Positions 20,565 to 33,931 of a stretch of DNA of 64,000 bases are shown here, in pieces. Source of the stretch: Lathyrus oleraceus (lineage: Eukaryota; Streptophyta; Magnoliopsida; Fabales; Fabaceae); assembly GCF_024323335.1 (NCBI RefSeq), contig NC_066585.1, positions 77,548,109 through 77,612,108 on the forward strand, written 5' to 3'. Below the pieces are notes generated by a model. It made no database searches. It was not told the DNA's origin and saw only the letters and a program-made list of their open reading frames with translations. How positions within the stretch are numbered: the first letter of the stretch is position 1; each line of letters begins with the position of its first letter. The translations under genes and the position numbers were made by a program.

Positions 20565-23500
20565 GTGGACTTATGGACAACTGTTGGAACATCAACCACA
20601 ACCCAATTATTGCAGACTCCTCCAGGGATGACAAAGTTTCCAGAATCTTCCGCTGCATCATCTTCCACGATAACAGCAGCCTCTTGGTCTTCAACAGTAT
20701 GGATGAAAACTCCACTCTGGAATAGCCCATGCTCATTGAAAGTGCCTGAAGAGTACCCTATGTCAGCCCTAGATTTATTGTCTTCCAGCTTAATCATTTG
20801 TCCTAAACCAGTAGTTGCGCCATGCTCAATGGCCAAATTCGTATCATTGTAGGATGCAAATGAAGAAGTTCCTTTCCTTAAAGGCTCAGCAATAGATAAG
20901 GCTTGGGCCGGCGTCCCAACCTCATCCTCAGCGTCTATATAGGAAAAGGAAGACAAATGGATTACCAAGAAAGACTTCTCTCCCCCTACCACCACCAACT
21001 TCTTGTTCTTGACGAACTTTTACTTTTGGTGTAGGGTGGATGTCACGGCGCCTGCCTCGTGAATCCATGGTCTGCCAAGAAAGCAACTATATGATGGGTG
21101 AATATCCATGACCTGGAAAGTGATATGGAAATCACTAGGTCCAATCTTGATTGGGAGCTCAACCTCGCCAATCACGGTTTTCCTCGATCCATCAAAAGCT
21201 TTGACTACCACTCCACTCTGCCTCATGGGAGGCCCCTGATAAGAAAGTTTCGCCAGAGTGGATTTTGGCAACACATTTAGCGATGATATTGTGTCTACCA
21301 GCACATTAGACAAGGCATCATCCTTGCAGTTCCTGGAAATGTGTAGAGCCAAATTATGGTTTTTTCCCTCCTCGGGAAGATCAGCATCGCAGAAGCTCAA
21401 ATTGTTACAAGCAGTTATGTTTGCAACAATGCTATCAAACTATTCAATTGTGACATTGTGATCCACATATGCCACGTCCAACACCCTCTGCAACGCTTCG
21501 CGGTGTGGCTCAGAATTCATCAGCAAAGATAGGACATATATCTTTGGTGGAGTTTGGAGCAGTTGATCAACAACATTATACTCGCTCCTCTTGATGAGCC
21601 TCAACATCTCATCACAGTCCTCTTTCAATATGCCATTCTGGCCAACAAGGACAGGAGTTTTAGTAGACTTATCAACAACAAGTGCAGGATTCAGAGAAGA
21701 AGAAGTACCCACAGGAATGGTAGAATTATCAACAATACCTCTTCTCATGTCATCTTGGGGTTTCGGCGGCGCCGAGGGAAACGACACCTCCTTCCCATCT
21801 TCTAACGCGACCGCGTTATATCTGTAGGGAACAACTCTATTTGAAGAGTACGGAACAGGGTTCACTGGCTTGATGATAAGAGATGGAGAAACCTTCTTCT
21901 TGCTGCCATCATATCTGACAACAACAGGTTCTGCCATTCTGAAGACAGGAGATATAACATTCACTTCATCCTCATCACGATTTTGAAGTATCTCGATCAC
22001 ACCCTGATCCAACATCTCTTGGATGTCCTTCCTAACTTGGCGACATCCTCTCTCATTGACAATACGCACTCGACATTTGTCATGGTCATGCTCATTGTGA
22101 CTGTATCCACATAACAACCTATGCATCTCGACCAGCAACTGCCTGATGTGACTGACATATCGGACTTTGTATTTGCCAGGGTAACCCTAGACCATATTCA
22201 CAGCAAATTTCCCATGCTTAGGCAATGAGTTCTTCCTCACGTTTGAACCTACGTCCTTGAAAAACAAAATCCCACTTATAACAACGTCTTGCACCTTGGT
22301 CTTCAGGGGATAACAGTTCTCCACATCATGTTCGGGAGCACCGAAATGATATACACCATGTAGCTATGACTTCTACCACCACTGAGGATTGGTCGGTACA
22401 GCAGGTGGGTCACGTGGAGTGATCAGCTTCCTGTCTATCAAAGACGGGTAAAGGTCAACGTAGGTCATTGGAATTGGATCAAAAGTGACCCTCTTCCTAT
22501 CGTAGTTGGTGTTGGTATTATTGTTGTTTCGAGGCTGGTAGGCCTGCTGTTGCAGACGATGTTGTTGTTGTTGATATTGTTGATGTTGTTGTTGTTGATG
22601 TTGAGCTTCCCTGAAGGCAGGTGCTATATGAGCCACCTGGTGTTGGTTACTGGCAGGGCCCACAATCTTCCTCTTCATAGAGGGTCTTCTCTTGACATGG
22701 GAGGACACAACATGTGCCTCTCCCTCCTTCTTCTTTGCAAACGCCCCATAACGTTTTGCAGAAGAGCCTTCATCCCTGGAGAGACGTCCTTCCCAGACCC
22801 CTTTCTCTAGCCTCATCCCCATGTTCACCATCTCGGTGAAGTCCGAGGGAGCACTAGCAATCATCCTCTCGTAATAAAATGAACTCAAGGTCTTCAAAAA
22901 GATCTTGGTCATTTCTTTCTCTTCGAGTGGGGGCACAATCTGTGCGGCCAATTCACGCCACCTCTGGGCGTACTCCTTGAACGTTTCCTTCTCCTTCTGG
23001 GACATAGCCCTCAGCTGCTCCCTATCGGGAGCCATATCAACATTGTACTTGTACTGCTTGACGAAAGCTTCGCCAAGGTCGTTGAAAGAGCGGATGTTCG
23101 CACTATCTAGACCCATATACGATCTTAATGCGGCACCGGATAGGCTGTCCTGGAAATAGTGGATGAGGAGTTGATCATTGTCACTCTGAGTTGACATCTT
23201 GCGTGCGTACATCACAAGATGACTGAGAGGGCAAGTGTTTCCTTTATATTTTTCAAAGTCAGGCACTTTGAACTTGATAGGAATCTTGACGTTTGGCACG
23301 AGGCACAACTCAGCAGCAGATTTACCAAAGAGGTCTTTCCCTCTTAGAATCTTCAGTTCCTTGTGCAACTCAAGGAATTGGTCATTCATAGCGTCCATTT
23401 TCTTATAGACATCTGGGCCCTCAGATGGCTCAGAGTGATAAATGGTGTCGTCGACTCTCGGTAACGTATGCACAACGGGAGGTGGCACAGCAAGGACCGG

Positions 23501-23847
23501 GCTAGATGTCGGCAGAGAAGCAAAGGTCAAAGCGATACCCTCTGGCATAAAATTTGCGGGCATCCCCCAGGGAAACCCGACTGGCATAGTAGATAGAGCG
23601 AAATGAGCAATGGCGGTAGGAACGGTAGATGAAGCTACCTCTGAGATGACCGTCCTTGGGGAGGAGTTGCAGGCATTGGAGAAGATGGACTCTGAGCAGC
23701 CAGGAATGACTCCATCATGGTAGTCAACCTAGCTACTTCTTCCTTCAGCTCTCTGTTTTCTTGTTCAAGATGATCCATTAGTTTTGAAGAATTGGCCCTG
23801 GTGTTATACCGGTGCGTCAACTTGTCTTCAAAATAAATGAAGAACAC
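20565..23847 (-). pseudogene. gag-pro: gag-protease polyprotein (element C)
   Basis: Gag forms the particle core and the aspartic protease cuts the polyprotein. The frame opens at 23847 with a coiled-coil-like stretch (HLEQENRELKEEVARL), frameshifts near 23655, resumes at 23587 and stays in one frame to the intron. The Gag core includes FKEYAQRWRELAAQIVPPL. Stops interrupt near 22370 (TAG), 22358 (TAG), 22190, 21439 and 21019. The knuckle-like region follows the first two stops. At 21295-21287 the protease reads DTI where element E has DTG, so the active-site glycine is lost. The acidic tail ends at the intron donor. Nonsense sites correspond to Y, E or Q codons in E. This copy cannot make a working Gag-Pro. 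Confidence 0.85.
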
Positions 23848-24011
23848 AGAGTTAGACCACTGATCAAGAAGCCCTGAACAAAACCTGCTTATGCATATGA
23901 TGCATGCAATGTTTGTGCATATGATTTGTTTTTATTCAGAGGAACTTTTAGAGATCTATTTGCAAATATTTGGAGATATCAATCTTTTAGACATATAATG
24001 GAATATTCATA
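23848..24011 (-). other. Spacer between ORF1 and gag (element C)
   Basis: Non-coding, and homologous to 47818-48057 in element E and to about 700-850 in A. It contains a run of ATGCATATG-type motifs. Confidence 0.6.
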
Positions 24012-25559
24012 TCAATAATATCTGGAAAAGTTTTTACACCAAAGCAGTACAGTCTTGGTAACCAAATACAATACAAGAGAGAAGGAAAATGAACATCCTA
24101 TGGAACCCCAGAAGCAATCGTCCAAAGCTCTCGAGACCGGAAGATAAGCTGCACGAAGCCTATTCACCTCTCTCTCATAGGCTGCCTCCATATCTGCCTT
24201 CTCTTTGGCTAGTCGATCATACTTCCTCTTCCAAAACTTGGAAGACTGAGGAAGAAGAGAAGTAACCACATCTTCTGGCTCATCAATAATCTGATGCTCC
24301 AGAAACTCTATCACAGCATCTTTATCTCTGAGTTGCTGAAGTAGGTCCTCTCGCTCACGGACCCAAGCACGTGAACGGTCTTCATCTCTCAACTCCTCTA
24401 CTCCTTGGTTAGGAAGGGTTGAAGGCCCAACCATAACCATAGGTGTAGGTCTCGGATAGTCATAGGACATGCGGTACTCAAGCGCTCTCCTCCTCACCCA
24501 AGAGGTGTAGGGTTCCAAAGCAATATAATTCTTCGGACCAAGCTCTCTCCTTCCCTTCCTATGAATCTTGCGCCAAGCGCGGACCATCCTTCCCTTCAAG
24601 TTCTGGGGATCTTTACCCTCTTAAAAGAACACACCTTCTAACAAAATGTTATTAGGTTTATCCTTTAAGGGGAACCCAAGTTGACGGCTAGCCAAAATAG
24701 GGTTGTAGTTAATTCCACCACATGTACCAAGAAGAGGCACATTGGAGAATTCACCACAAGAGTCAATAATCTGGACGCCATCATACACAAGGTTATACCA
24801 AAAGATATCATCATTAGTGAGAGACATAAGTCTCGTGGACCACCGTAGACATCCTTTGTTCTCCTTGAAGGCGAGCGTCTGTGGCAAGTGCGAAATAAAC
24901 CACTTGTACAACGGAGGCAAACAACACACAATGGTACCACCACCCTTTGCATTCCTCATATGCAAAGAGAAATAAGTGTCACCCAACAGAGTAGGAACAG
25001 GATTAAGAGTAGAGAAAATCCTAATGGCGTTCACATCCACAAAATTGTCGATGTTGGGAAATAACACTAGTCCATAGATGAGAAGTACAAATATGGCTTC
25101 AAAGGCGTCCTCACTCATGGCCTTCCCCAAAAAAGTAGCTTAGGCGATGATGAAATCAAATGGGAGACCTTGAATTCCACCTTTGGTAGTCATATGAGCA
25201 CCAATATCAGATACATCTATGTGCAACAGATCAGCAATCTCCTGAGAAGACGACACTCTCTCCAAGCCACTAAACGACAACTGATCTAAGATAGGTATAC
25301 CCACAAGATAGGCATACTCCTCAAGTGTAGACAAAAGCTGGAAATCCGGGAAAGTGAAGCAACGGTACAAGGGATCGTAGAACTGCACCAACACACTCAT
25401 CAGACCTTCATCAACCTGAGTAACAAGAATAGACAGAAGCTTCCCATGGCGAGCTTTGAACTCCAAGGGATCTAATACATAGGATGTCAAACTCCTTAAC
25501 TCTTTCAAGTCGGGTTGTTTGAAACTGTACTTCTTCGTATTCCTTCTTTGCTTATCTAT
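24012..25559 (-). pseudogene. Ogre ORF1 protein, DUF7745-like (element C)
   Basis: ORF1 is the extra gene that Ogre elements carry ahead of gag; its role is unknown. The sequence resembles legume proteins annotated as DUF7745 (from memory, not searched). The frame begins at QRRNTKKYSFKQPDL and includes PLYRCFTFPDFQLL, LPQTLAFKENKGCLRWSTR, SCGEFSNVPLLGTCGG and a C-terminal charged, probably coiled-coil region (EREDLLQQLRDKDAVIEFLE). Defects: the ATG used in element E is ATA here (25559-25557); TAA stops replace glutamine codons near 25139 and 24620; and the normal stop after ALDDCF is read through to 24012. The three segments are otherwise in one frame. Confidence 0.8.
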
Positions 25560-26465
25560 GTCTGAAAATTTGCAAATAGACCTCTTAAGTTCCTTGAAAA
25601 TTTTCTCATAGTTGATGATATGAATGCAAATGAATGCATGAATACATGAATGCAACAATCACACTCAAGGATCAAGCAAGTCACGCCAAACAAAGGTCGC
25701 GGGATGGCTCAAGTCATCCTTAATATCAATCATCCATTTTGGTGGATTATGGTTTACACCTTATCAACACCCAAGTTCCATTGATATTAAGGATATACGA
25801 GAACAGATCAACCGTGAATCAAGGGTTTGTTGTAAGTCACGAGCATGGAGTCTCGGTTAAGAACCACCCAATGGGAGTGTACTATGGTTAAACCTGACAA
25901 TCATGTTCTAAAAGAGGTTCCCATAGTCATCATCTCATCTTTAGGATATTATCGGATAAACGACTACTCGTATTCCAAAAATATTCTCAAGAGAGACTCT
26001 TATGAGTGTAGTATCGCGTAACAATCGTATCAAATCTTACACTTGAACGACCTTCGCACTACATCCTAAAATAGGCCAAGATGGGCTAGGTAATCTAAGG
26101 TCCTTGGCTTCTAAGGTCTACATTGGAAAGAGTAATGCATAACCACGACTAATCGTGTGACATTATTGATCCCAACAAAACCTCCACCAAGTGAATGGGC
26201 TTGCAAGTCAACTTGCTAAGGAATAACTCCACACAAGTCAACAAGACTATGCCATTCTCCTATCATAAGTGCACTCGAGTTCGGGTATAGTACTCATCTC
26301 ACAAGAGACCACCAAGCACACAAGCAATTGATATATCAAGCAAATCAATCATTACAAACAATACAGTCATCCCAAATTTGCACAAAAATATGTCACAAAT
26401 AAATATAAACATACATAACAACAAAGGCAAAAAGTAGGCTAAACCCACTAGGAAGCAACAACTAG
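25560..26465 (-). other. Leader (5' UTR) of element C
   Basis: Non-coding, about 0.9 kb between primer site and ORF1, closely similar to the leaders of A and E. Shared landmarks include paired AATATCAATC/GATATTAAGG segments around 25720-25800, which could pair with each other as a stem. Confidence 0.7.
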
Positions 26466-26483
26466 TCCCCAGCAGAGTCGCCA
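26466..26483 (-). other. Primer binding site (element C)
   Basis: The minus strand reads TGGCGACTCTGCTGGGGA, six bases from the LTR end at 26490. It matches the tRNA-Arg-type site of A and B. Confidence 0.8.
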
Positions 26484-26489
26484 CTTTTC

Positions 26490-29400
26490 TGTAGCGGGGT
26501 ATTCATTACCTTTAGATTTATTGACTAAATCAAAAGTAAATCATACAATTCGAGTCGCCACCGCACTTCTATTTATCCACAGGAAAGGTTAGAAAGCGAA
26601 CAAAAACCGAGAAGTTTTATCAAATCAAAAACTAATAAAAATGTCAGAGATCTGGGTAAGGGGGTTGGTTATGAAATGGGAAGGTTTTAAGCACCCAAAA
26701 CATCCTTAGTACTCTAAGGGAGCCCTTTTTGCAAAGTTGTATGGTAGGTTGGTATTTGTGAAAATATTTGTGCAAACATGATTGGGAAGATGAGAAAAGA
26801 ATATACATATTATTTACAATTTGTTGTTTGAATGGATAAACCCATTGCCTACGTACCATCACAAAGGTAGGATCAAAGCCTCATAGTTCGGGGTAAAAAA
26901 TCTCAAAAATATGGGTGAATTGGTTTGTCAAAAGCCTTAAAGTCTTTTGTTGTTAAAGGGAGAAAACTCAACCTAAACAATAATCCACCATGTGAGGAGA
27001 GCTTCAACATACTAGTGAGGGATCCACCCTATAATAAGTATGGAAGACTTATAGTCCAATCACTAAGGATAAGATGAGGTTTACATCGACCAATATGATA
27101 ACTCAAACCTAATAGCTAATGTTTATGAAAAGTTTTAACAAAGGTGGCGATTGGAACCACAAAAAAAAACAATTTGAGTGAGTTGTATTTACAAATCAGA
27201 AGTATTCACAAAATAAAGTCAAAGTTGACTTAAGGTTCAATTCAAAATAAGTATTATGAAAAGTGTTTGGAAAAATCAAAGGCATAATGCCTAGGTTTCT
27301 AGTTTTGAAAATAATGTCAATGTTTGCACAAAATAAGTTTGGCTTGGGTTAGAGTGGAGAGAAGAAGAGAAAGGCTAATCCTAAACATGCAAAGATGAGA
27401 GAAGAGAATAAAACCTTTGGAGTTCCTTTCTTGATATCATAAAGATGATTCAAGATGCTCCTTTCCTTTGGACTTAGAAATTAACTCAAGAAATCAAACA
27501 AGTATTCAATCAAGCTCCTAGGATCTTCCAGTTGGATTGTCTCTCTTAACTTGGATGCAAATTACAATGGTACTTCTAACTATCTCAAGTTTGGGATCCC
27601 TATCACACAAGAACGAACAATCAAAAGGTTTACAGTGCAATAATAGAAATGGACAAAGAGAGTTTAAATTAGGGGTCCTTTCAAGTCATCTTCAAGATTT
27701 AAGCATTCTAAAGGCATGAGGCCTAGTTGCTCTTCAACAAATTTAGCATTCTAAAGGCATGAGGCCTAGTTGCTCTTGAACTCCATTAAGCATAGGTGAG
27801 TTCCTAATTCTAAGTCCTTTCTCCTTTTTGCTATGGTTCACACAAACAAAGACAAAACAAGCACAAGGCAAAATATATTTATATACAATAATGTGCTCAA
27901 GTGAGCAAAAGGCAAATAGTATAAACATAAACATGAGCTCAAATGAGCAAAAGAAAAAGTCAATATGAATAAATGAGAAAAAAATTAAATTGCATTAAAG
28001 TAAATTGCAAGAATTAAATGCTTGAATTAACAGTTAGTAATTAGTAGTTAGTGTTAGTGTGCCATAAGGCAATTTAGCGCTATGTTAAGCAATCGTAAGT
28101 GGACTAATGTAGTAGTCACACCTATCTGAGGTCGTTCAATAAAGCTATAGGCAAATAAACACAAGTTAGAGATCATGACTAGTAAGCCAAGCTCGTACAA
28201 CTTGCTATGCCCAAAGAAAAGAAGAATGACCTTGTATGGATTTCAGGTTCTCTACTTAACCAAGAAGCAACCTATCTTGGACACAAAGCAATTCACTTGA
28301 TCTTTGATCAAGATGAATTTGATTTGGATCAAAGAAGGTTAAGCCTCTCATATGTCAAGGCTAACCACAAATCATTAACTCATTAGTCAAAAGAAAAAGA
28401 AGAAGAAAAGAGATGAAGATGAAATGTACAAAATGAAAATTTAAATGACATAACCAAAACACAATGATCAAATGTGAATGGAATTAATATCAATCAATGG
28501 TAAACAGAAGTGGAATGAAGATTAGAAGTCAAGAAAGGTTAAACATATTTTTGGTATTTTTTTGGAATTAAAATAATACATAAAATAAAATGAACTAATT
28601 AAGGTCAAACATCAAATCCAATTCAAATCAACTTGGATAAGTACAATTGGATCATCATAAGTCTAACATGGTCAAACAAGGTTTAACAAATTTTCTCAAC
28701 ATTTTTTGAAAACAGAAACTATTTTAAAACAATTAAAAATGAAGAAAAATAACATAATTGGACTAAAATCTCAAATAAATCTCAAATCAATTAAGAAATT
28801 GATGAGAATATTTTTCATAGACTTATCATCATCCAAAGATGTTAAGAAAATATTTTTGGAATTTTTGAATATCTAATAGTATTTAAAATGAATTAAAAAC
28901 ATTTAAAAACAAAATAATTCACAAAAAATATTAAATGGAATCACAAAAATAGTTAAAAATCAGATTATGAAATTAGAATTTAAGAATTTTTTTTTGCAAT
29001 TGGTCCCATATTTTTGTGATTCCAAATAAAAGAGTTATGAGTTTTTGAAAATAAAAAGAATTAAAGAAAATAAAACAGAAATTAATAAAAGCTAGAAAAT
29101 CCACAGCGCTTGGATCAACATTCATTAATTGACGTGGCTAATCCAAGGGACATGAAGCACGCGCGCATGGTGATCATTAGTCAACAGCATCACATGTTGG
29201 ATTAAAAGAAGTAATTAAAACGCATGGCCACTATTAGATCCAATGGACATAAGGCCAGCCACGTGGGGATGGTGGTGGAAACCACCGTCTTCTCCGGTGA
29301 GTTAACTAAATCCGGCCACCAGTTGCAAGTTTTGCAACCTCAACCAAATCAAACGATCCTTATACCAAAATAAAGTTGGGGTGATGTACATCACCCCTGT

Positions 29401-31350
29401 AACCTTGGATTGTTCTCTAGATCTTTATGGAAGGAGAAATCAGAGATGGAAAATCCAGGTACTTGATTTGAAGTTCAACAATTCACAAAATTAAAGCCAC
29501 CATTGACTTGCCTCTCACACGAGGACTTCAGAAAACCAAGCAAACACAAGCAAAGCCCAAGGTATAGTGAGATTCCAAGCAAAACAGTTAGGATGGAAAC
29601 CTTTGAAGTACAACTTTGATGAGCACGATCCAACCAATCTCCTGCTTGCAGCTTGATCTTGATGTATGATATGAGAGCAAGGCTTAGGAATTAGTATTGA
29701 AAATCAACTGATGTTGTTGAAAATCAAACTTGAAAAGTGAAATGAAAAATGCGAAATTCCTTTGGTGTGAGGTTGGGATTCAATTCCAGCAGGGTTTCAA
29801 GCGCCTTCAGGTTGATCATTCAATGAAGCAAGCATCCTCTTTATAAATGAAATGCAAAGGAGAGTGGATGGAACTCGTGTGCATGAGAATTTGGTCCTCC
29901 ATGCATGGGCGTGTACAGGCGCATGTGAGGCCCAAAAGCTAATGCAAATGAATGCTGAAATGATTTGGAGAAGGTTTGGACGTGCGGTTTGCATTACAAT
30001 TGCTTGCGTATGAAGTTTCAACATGAAATGCATAAATGATCACAAAAGTTCCTCTCTTTGAAAATCCCATTTGGAAAATCCAAACATGGGCATGTGAATA
30101 ATGGTTGGAAAGGTCTTTAAATAAGGAACAAAATCTATGTTGAACAAAAATCCATTTGGAGTTTGGAAAATTGTGAAAACTGGCCATGAAGTTTGACGTA
30201 CAAAACATGTCTTTCAAAATTTTGCCAAAAGTGACCAACTTCAAGCCCTTATGTTTCAATGATGCAAGCCTGAAATGAAGAAACCTTAAACATAAACATT
30301 GTATATATTTTCAAGATAATAAATATGGACTTAAATTTTGCATCATTTGGATTTTTGATGAGAAATCTATGGGCACTTGAAGTTGGACTTTTTCAAGATT
30401 CAATGGCTTTGGTCCAAAGTGACCTATAATATTTTGTATTATCACATGTGTTTCTTTTAGGATTATGAAATTTTTTCCAACATAACAATTGAATTAGACA
30501 TCTTAAAATTTCCAATGCACTATGTCTCACCTCAAAATCATAAAAAGTGAGTGAGTTAGGTGCTTGGGAAGTTGACCCAAAATTAGGGTTTCAGTCAAAA
30601 TGACCTATAATGTTTTGAAATGAATGATGACCTTCCAAGTTTCAAATGGATTTTTGATAAACATGTAAGTTGTTCGTATGGTTCTTAAGAACATACTTTC
30701 TCTTGGGGTCATATTCATTTGACAAACACATCAAAAGTTAGGTCTCAGTGGATTTCAATTTAGTCAGATGACTTGACTGGTCAACTTCTCAAGTCCAAAC
30801 TTCAAATCTTGATGAATGAATGATTGAGGATACTCACATAAGATCATATATGAATCAAATTATGAATTAAAGAAATTCCATTGATTTAATTTGATAGGTT
30901 GAGGTTGCTTCATGAGCAAGGCACAGTCAATGCACAGATGAATTAGGGTTTCCTTGGGAAGCAATTCTCAAGCCCTTTTGTTTATCTTGATCAAATTCGA
31001 AAATTAAGATACTTGGGAGACATATATGATGATTGAGAGCTTGGTGAAACATTGTCATGCATGCTTTCATCTTCATTTGGTCACTTCTTTGGGCATAGGA
31101 GCCTTGGATCACATGACTGCTTAAGCTTCAAAACAAAACAAGTTAGTGACATATTTTTGTGCTTTTGGTTAGTAAAAAAAATAAGAAAAGCAATAATATA
31201 CAATTCAAGCATGCTTGGTGGTCTCAAACCAACTCACACAAGTCCCAACCCTAGGGTTAAGGAGCCAAGATGCTATGATCCTCGAGGCAAATGCAATGAG
31301 CAATGTTATGATGCCATGAGGGATCTTATGGTCAAAATTAGGGTCTTACA
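26490..31350 (-). repeat. Type-1 LTR of element C, 4861 bp
   Basis: On the minus strand it begins TGTAAGACCCTAATTTTG at 31350 and ends CCGCTACA at 26490. Both ends match the LTR at 1894-7329. It is non-coding and very AT-rich between 28400 and 29100. It includes a hairpin module near 26845-26900, a G-box at 29259-29266, and a short tandem duplication near 27703-27780 (TTTAGCATTCTAAAGGCATG-type unit). Its outer end abuts the last integrase codons of the plus-strand element D, suggesting this chain inserted into D. Confidence 0.8.
29259..29266. promoter_or_regulatory. G-box in LTR
   Basis: The sequence is CCACGTGG, a palindromic bZIP/bHLH site. Element E's LTRs also have a CACGTG upstream of their TATA box, so the position may be conserved. 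Confidence 0.4.
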
Positions 31351-31380
31351 GTAGATGCAGTTAAGAAATACTTCGCCTAA
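31351..31380 (+). pseudogene. Last ten codons of integrase (element D)
   Basis: The plus strand encodes VDAVKKYFA and a TAA stop, the same C-terminus as in elements B (SDAVKKYFA) and E (SNAVKKYFA). It is cut on the left by the LTR at 31350. Confidence 0.8.
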
Positions 31381-32249
31381 AAAGAAAAGAATAGCTCGCT
31401 AAGTTGAAAACCCGAAAGGGCGGCTTAGGCAAAGTGAGTGTCTCAGTGGATTGAAAACCTGAAAGGGAGATCCAGGAAAAAAATTAGAGACATAAAACAG
31501 AAATAATTATCCCGTTAAATTGAGTACCCCACCTTGGGGAAATTTATGCAAAAAGTAGGGATTACGGCAAGTAACTGCATCCTGCTGATCTTCAGTTTTG
31601 AAGACATTCTTAAGCACATCGATCGGTTTTGATTTTGATCCCCAGTAGCGGCCAAGAGCACATAGTGGATATCAAGACTTGGTAGAAGGATTAGTGACCT
31701 TTGTATTCAATGTAGCCCTTTTCCATGTAAATTACCACTTTTCAACTTTTGTAAAGATCTATGGAGTCTTGTCATTTACAGACTATCATTCTATTAAATA
31801 AAGTTGAACTTTTATACAATTATTTCTACTCTTATTTAATTCAGCCAAATAGTTTTAAATTTTATTATGATCATTTTTGAAAATTAATTTTTTTAATCAA
31901 ATTCGTATTTTATTAAACATATAAAAGCACTAATTTTAAGCAATCGATTTCATTTAAAAGGAGTATCAATAACGGTTCGAAAGCAGTAAGCCCTAAATGT
32001 GGAGCATTATTGGTTCTCCCCAAGCAGTAGGCGTGATTTATCTTTCATTCCCTCTAACATTGTCCACCACTTGGTGTTTGTTGATTTCGCCAGACAGTTA
32101 TTTCTCTGTCATCCCCAGCTGAGTTGGTTGATTATTCCCCAGCCATATTTATATTTGGTCTCCAGCAGAGTGAAAATATTTCGTCGGTCTGGCAGGACTT
32201 TGGTTTCCTCACTAATCACCGTCAGATTCGTTCCCAGCCAGAGTTTCCT

Positions 32250-33931
32250 CTTGGTTCTTGAGCAGTTATTTGTGGTTATCCCCTGCGTGGTTGTCTCCCA
32301 TTTGATATGGTGTCGACCTAAAATTCCCTACAAAGTTGATAATACTTTTCCTCAGCAGATCTCCTCCTTCCCCAACTAGGTTTGAGCCTTTGGGATGTTG
32401 ATCCCTCTTTTCTCCAGCATTTGTTTCTCTCCTTTGTGGATTGGCCGAGAATTGTATCGATGATTCAAATCTGCGACATTTTGTATCCTTTGTGATTGTT
32501 TTGTCAGCATAATCATCATATATACATATACATATATACACTCCTATAATTTCATTATTGCATTATTGCACTTTGAGACTCATTCCTGTAATTCTTATTC
32601 TCTGTTATGGTGGTACTTTATCCCCATACGAGTTTGGTGTCTGTCCTCCTTCAATTGTAGAGTGTTAGCCCCTTAAGCAGAAAGACTTTAACTTTTCTCC
32701 TTTCCCCACTGAGTTATTTCCTTGTGGATAATGATTGTTTCAGCTTCCTCCCCAGTTGATTATCTGGATATGAACCACTCCCCTTGAGTTATACCCTCAT
32801 TGGGTTGAGTCTTGATTGACCGTTTCTTTCTAGATCTTACCTAGATAGATGTTTTGGTCCCCTAAGAGTTTATTACCCAGTAACTGGTAATATTCTTCTT
32901 AGTTGGTAGTTTGTTACTTTTTGCCCAATACCCGACAAAAATAACCCTTTTCTCCCCAACAGATTCATTTTCACGTTTCCTCAGGAAGTATATCCTTGAC
33001 ATGTTCATCCTAACCAGTGACAGATATTTTCTTCCATTGCTTTGAGTTTATCCTTGATATTTTCATCCTAACCGATGACGGATATTCTCACCTTTGGTAT
33101 TCTACCCAGTAAAAGGGTAGTTGTAATCCCTATTTTTAGTCCCTAGAGAGTTAACCATTGATATGTTCATCTTAATCGATGATGAATTTACTTATCTTTA
33201 CGGTCTTCTGCCAAGTAACTGATAGTTGTAAATCCTGCTTTTCTCCCATTGCAGAGTTTATCCTTGATATGTTCACTTTAACCGGTAACGGATATCCTCT
33301 TTTGTGGTCTTCTATCCAGTAATTGATAGATGTAATCATTACTCTTCCCCTTGGAGTCTATCCTTGATATGTTCATCTTGACCGATGACGGATATTCTCT
33401 TTGACGGTATTCTATCTAGCATTTTATAGATATAATTCATACTTTTTGTTCTGGTGGTTTATCCTTGATATGTTGATCCTAACCGATGACGGGTATCCTC
33501 CTTAGCAGTCTCAGGCAAGTCTATCCTTGATATGTTCATCTTAACCGATGATGGATTTTATTTTCTTTGAGTCTATCCTTGATATGTTCACTTTAACCAG
33601 TGACGGATATTCTCTCCTTGCGGTCTTCTGCCTAGTAACCGGTAGTTGTAAATCCTATTTTCAGATTTTCCCCAGCAAGGCTATTCTTACCCAGTAACAG
33701 GTAATGAATACATTTCTTGGCGGCCCACAGTGAGTCATCCTTGATATGTGTACCCTAACTGGTAACAGATTTCTTTTCTGTTAGATTTTTATTATCTCCT
33801 TACCCGGTAACCGGTAGTAGATGATAGATTTCTGCTCCTTATGTGTTGAAGTTTATTTCTTCCCCAGTTGAGTTGAGTGCGTATTTCCTTAGTGAAATTG
33901 TCTTCCTGCACGGTTTGAGTATTTCAGTTTT
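32250..33931 (+). repeat. 3' UTR repeat block, copy 1
   Basis: The motif ATCCTTGATATGTTCATC..AACCGATGACGGATATTC recurs about nine times between 32991 and 33739, alternating with CCAGTAACTGATAG-type units. The block aligns from end to end with copy 2 about 2.7 kb downstream. Confidence 0.75.

Larger units (their letters stand above)
19567..26489 (-). mobile_element. Element C interior: ORF1 and gag-protease present, pol deleted
   Basis: Minus strand order: primer site, leader, ORF1 with two stops, spacer, gag-protease with one frameshift and several stops, intron, about 118 bp of the RT exon, then directly 3' UTR tandem repeats and a polypurine tract. RT, both RNase H domains and integrase are gone. 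The upstream LTR is 26490-31350 (TGTA...TACA) and the downstream LTR 12780-19566 (TGTC...GACA), again a mismatched pair. C supplies what B lacks and the reverse. Confidence 0.8.
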
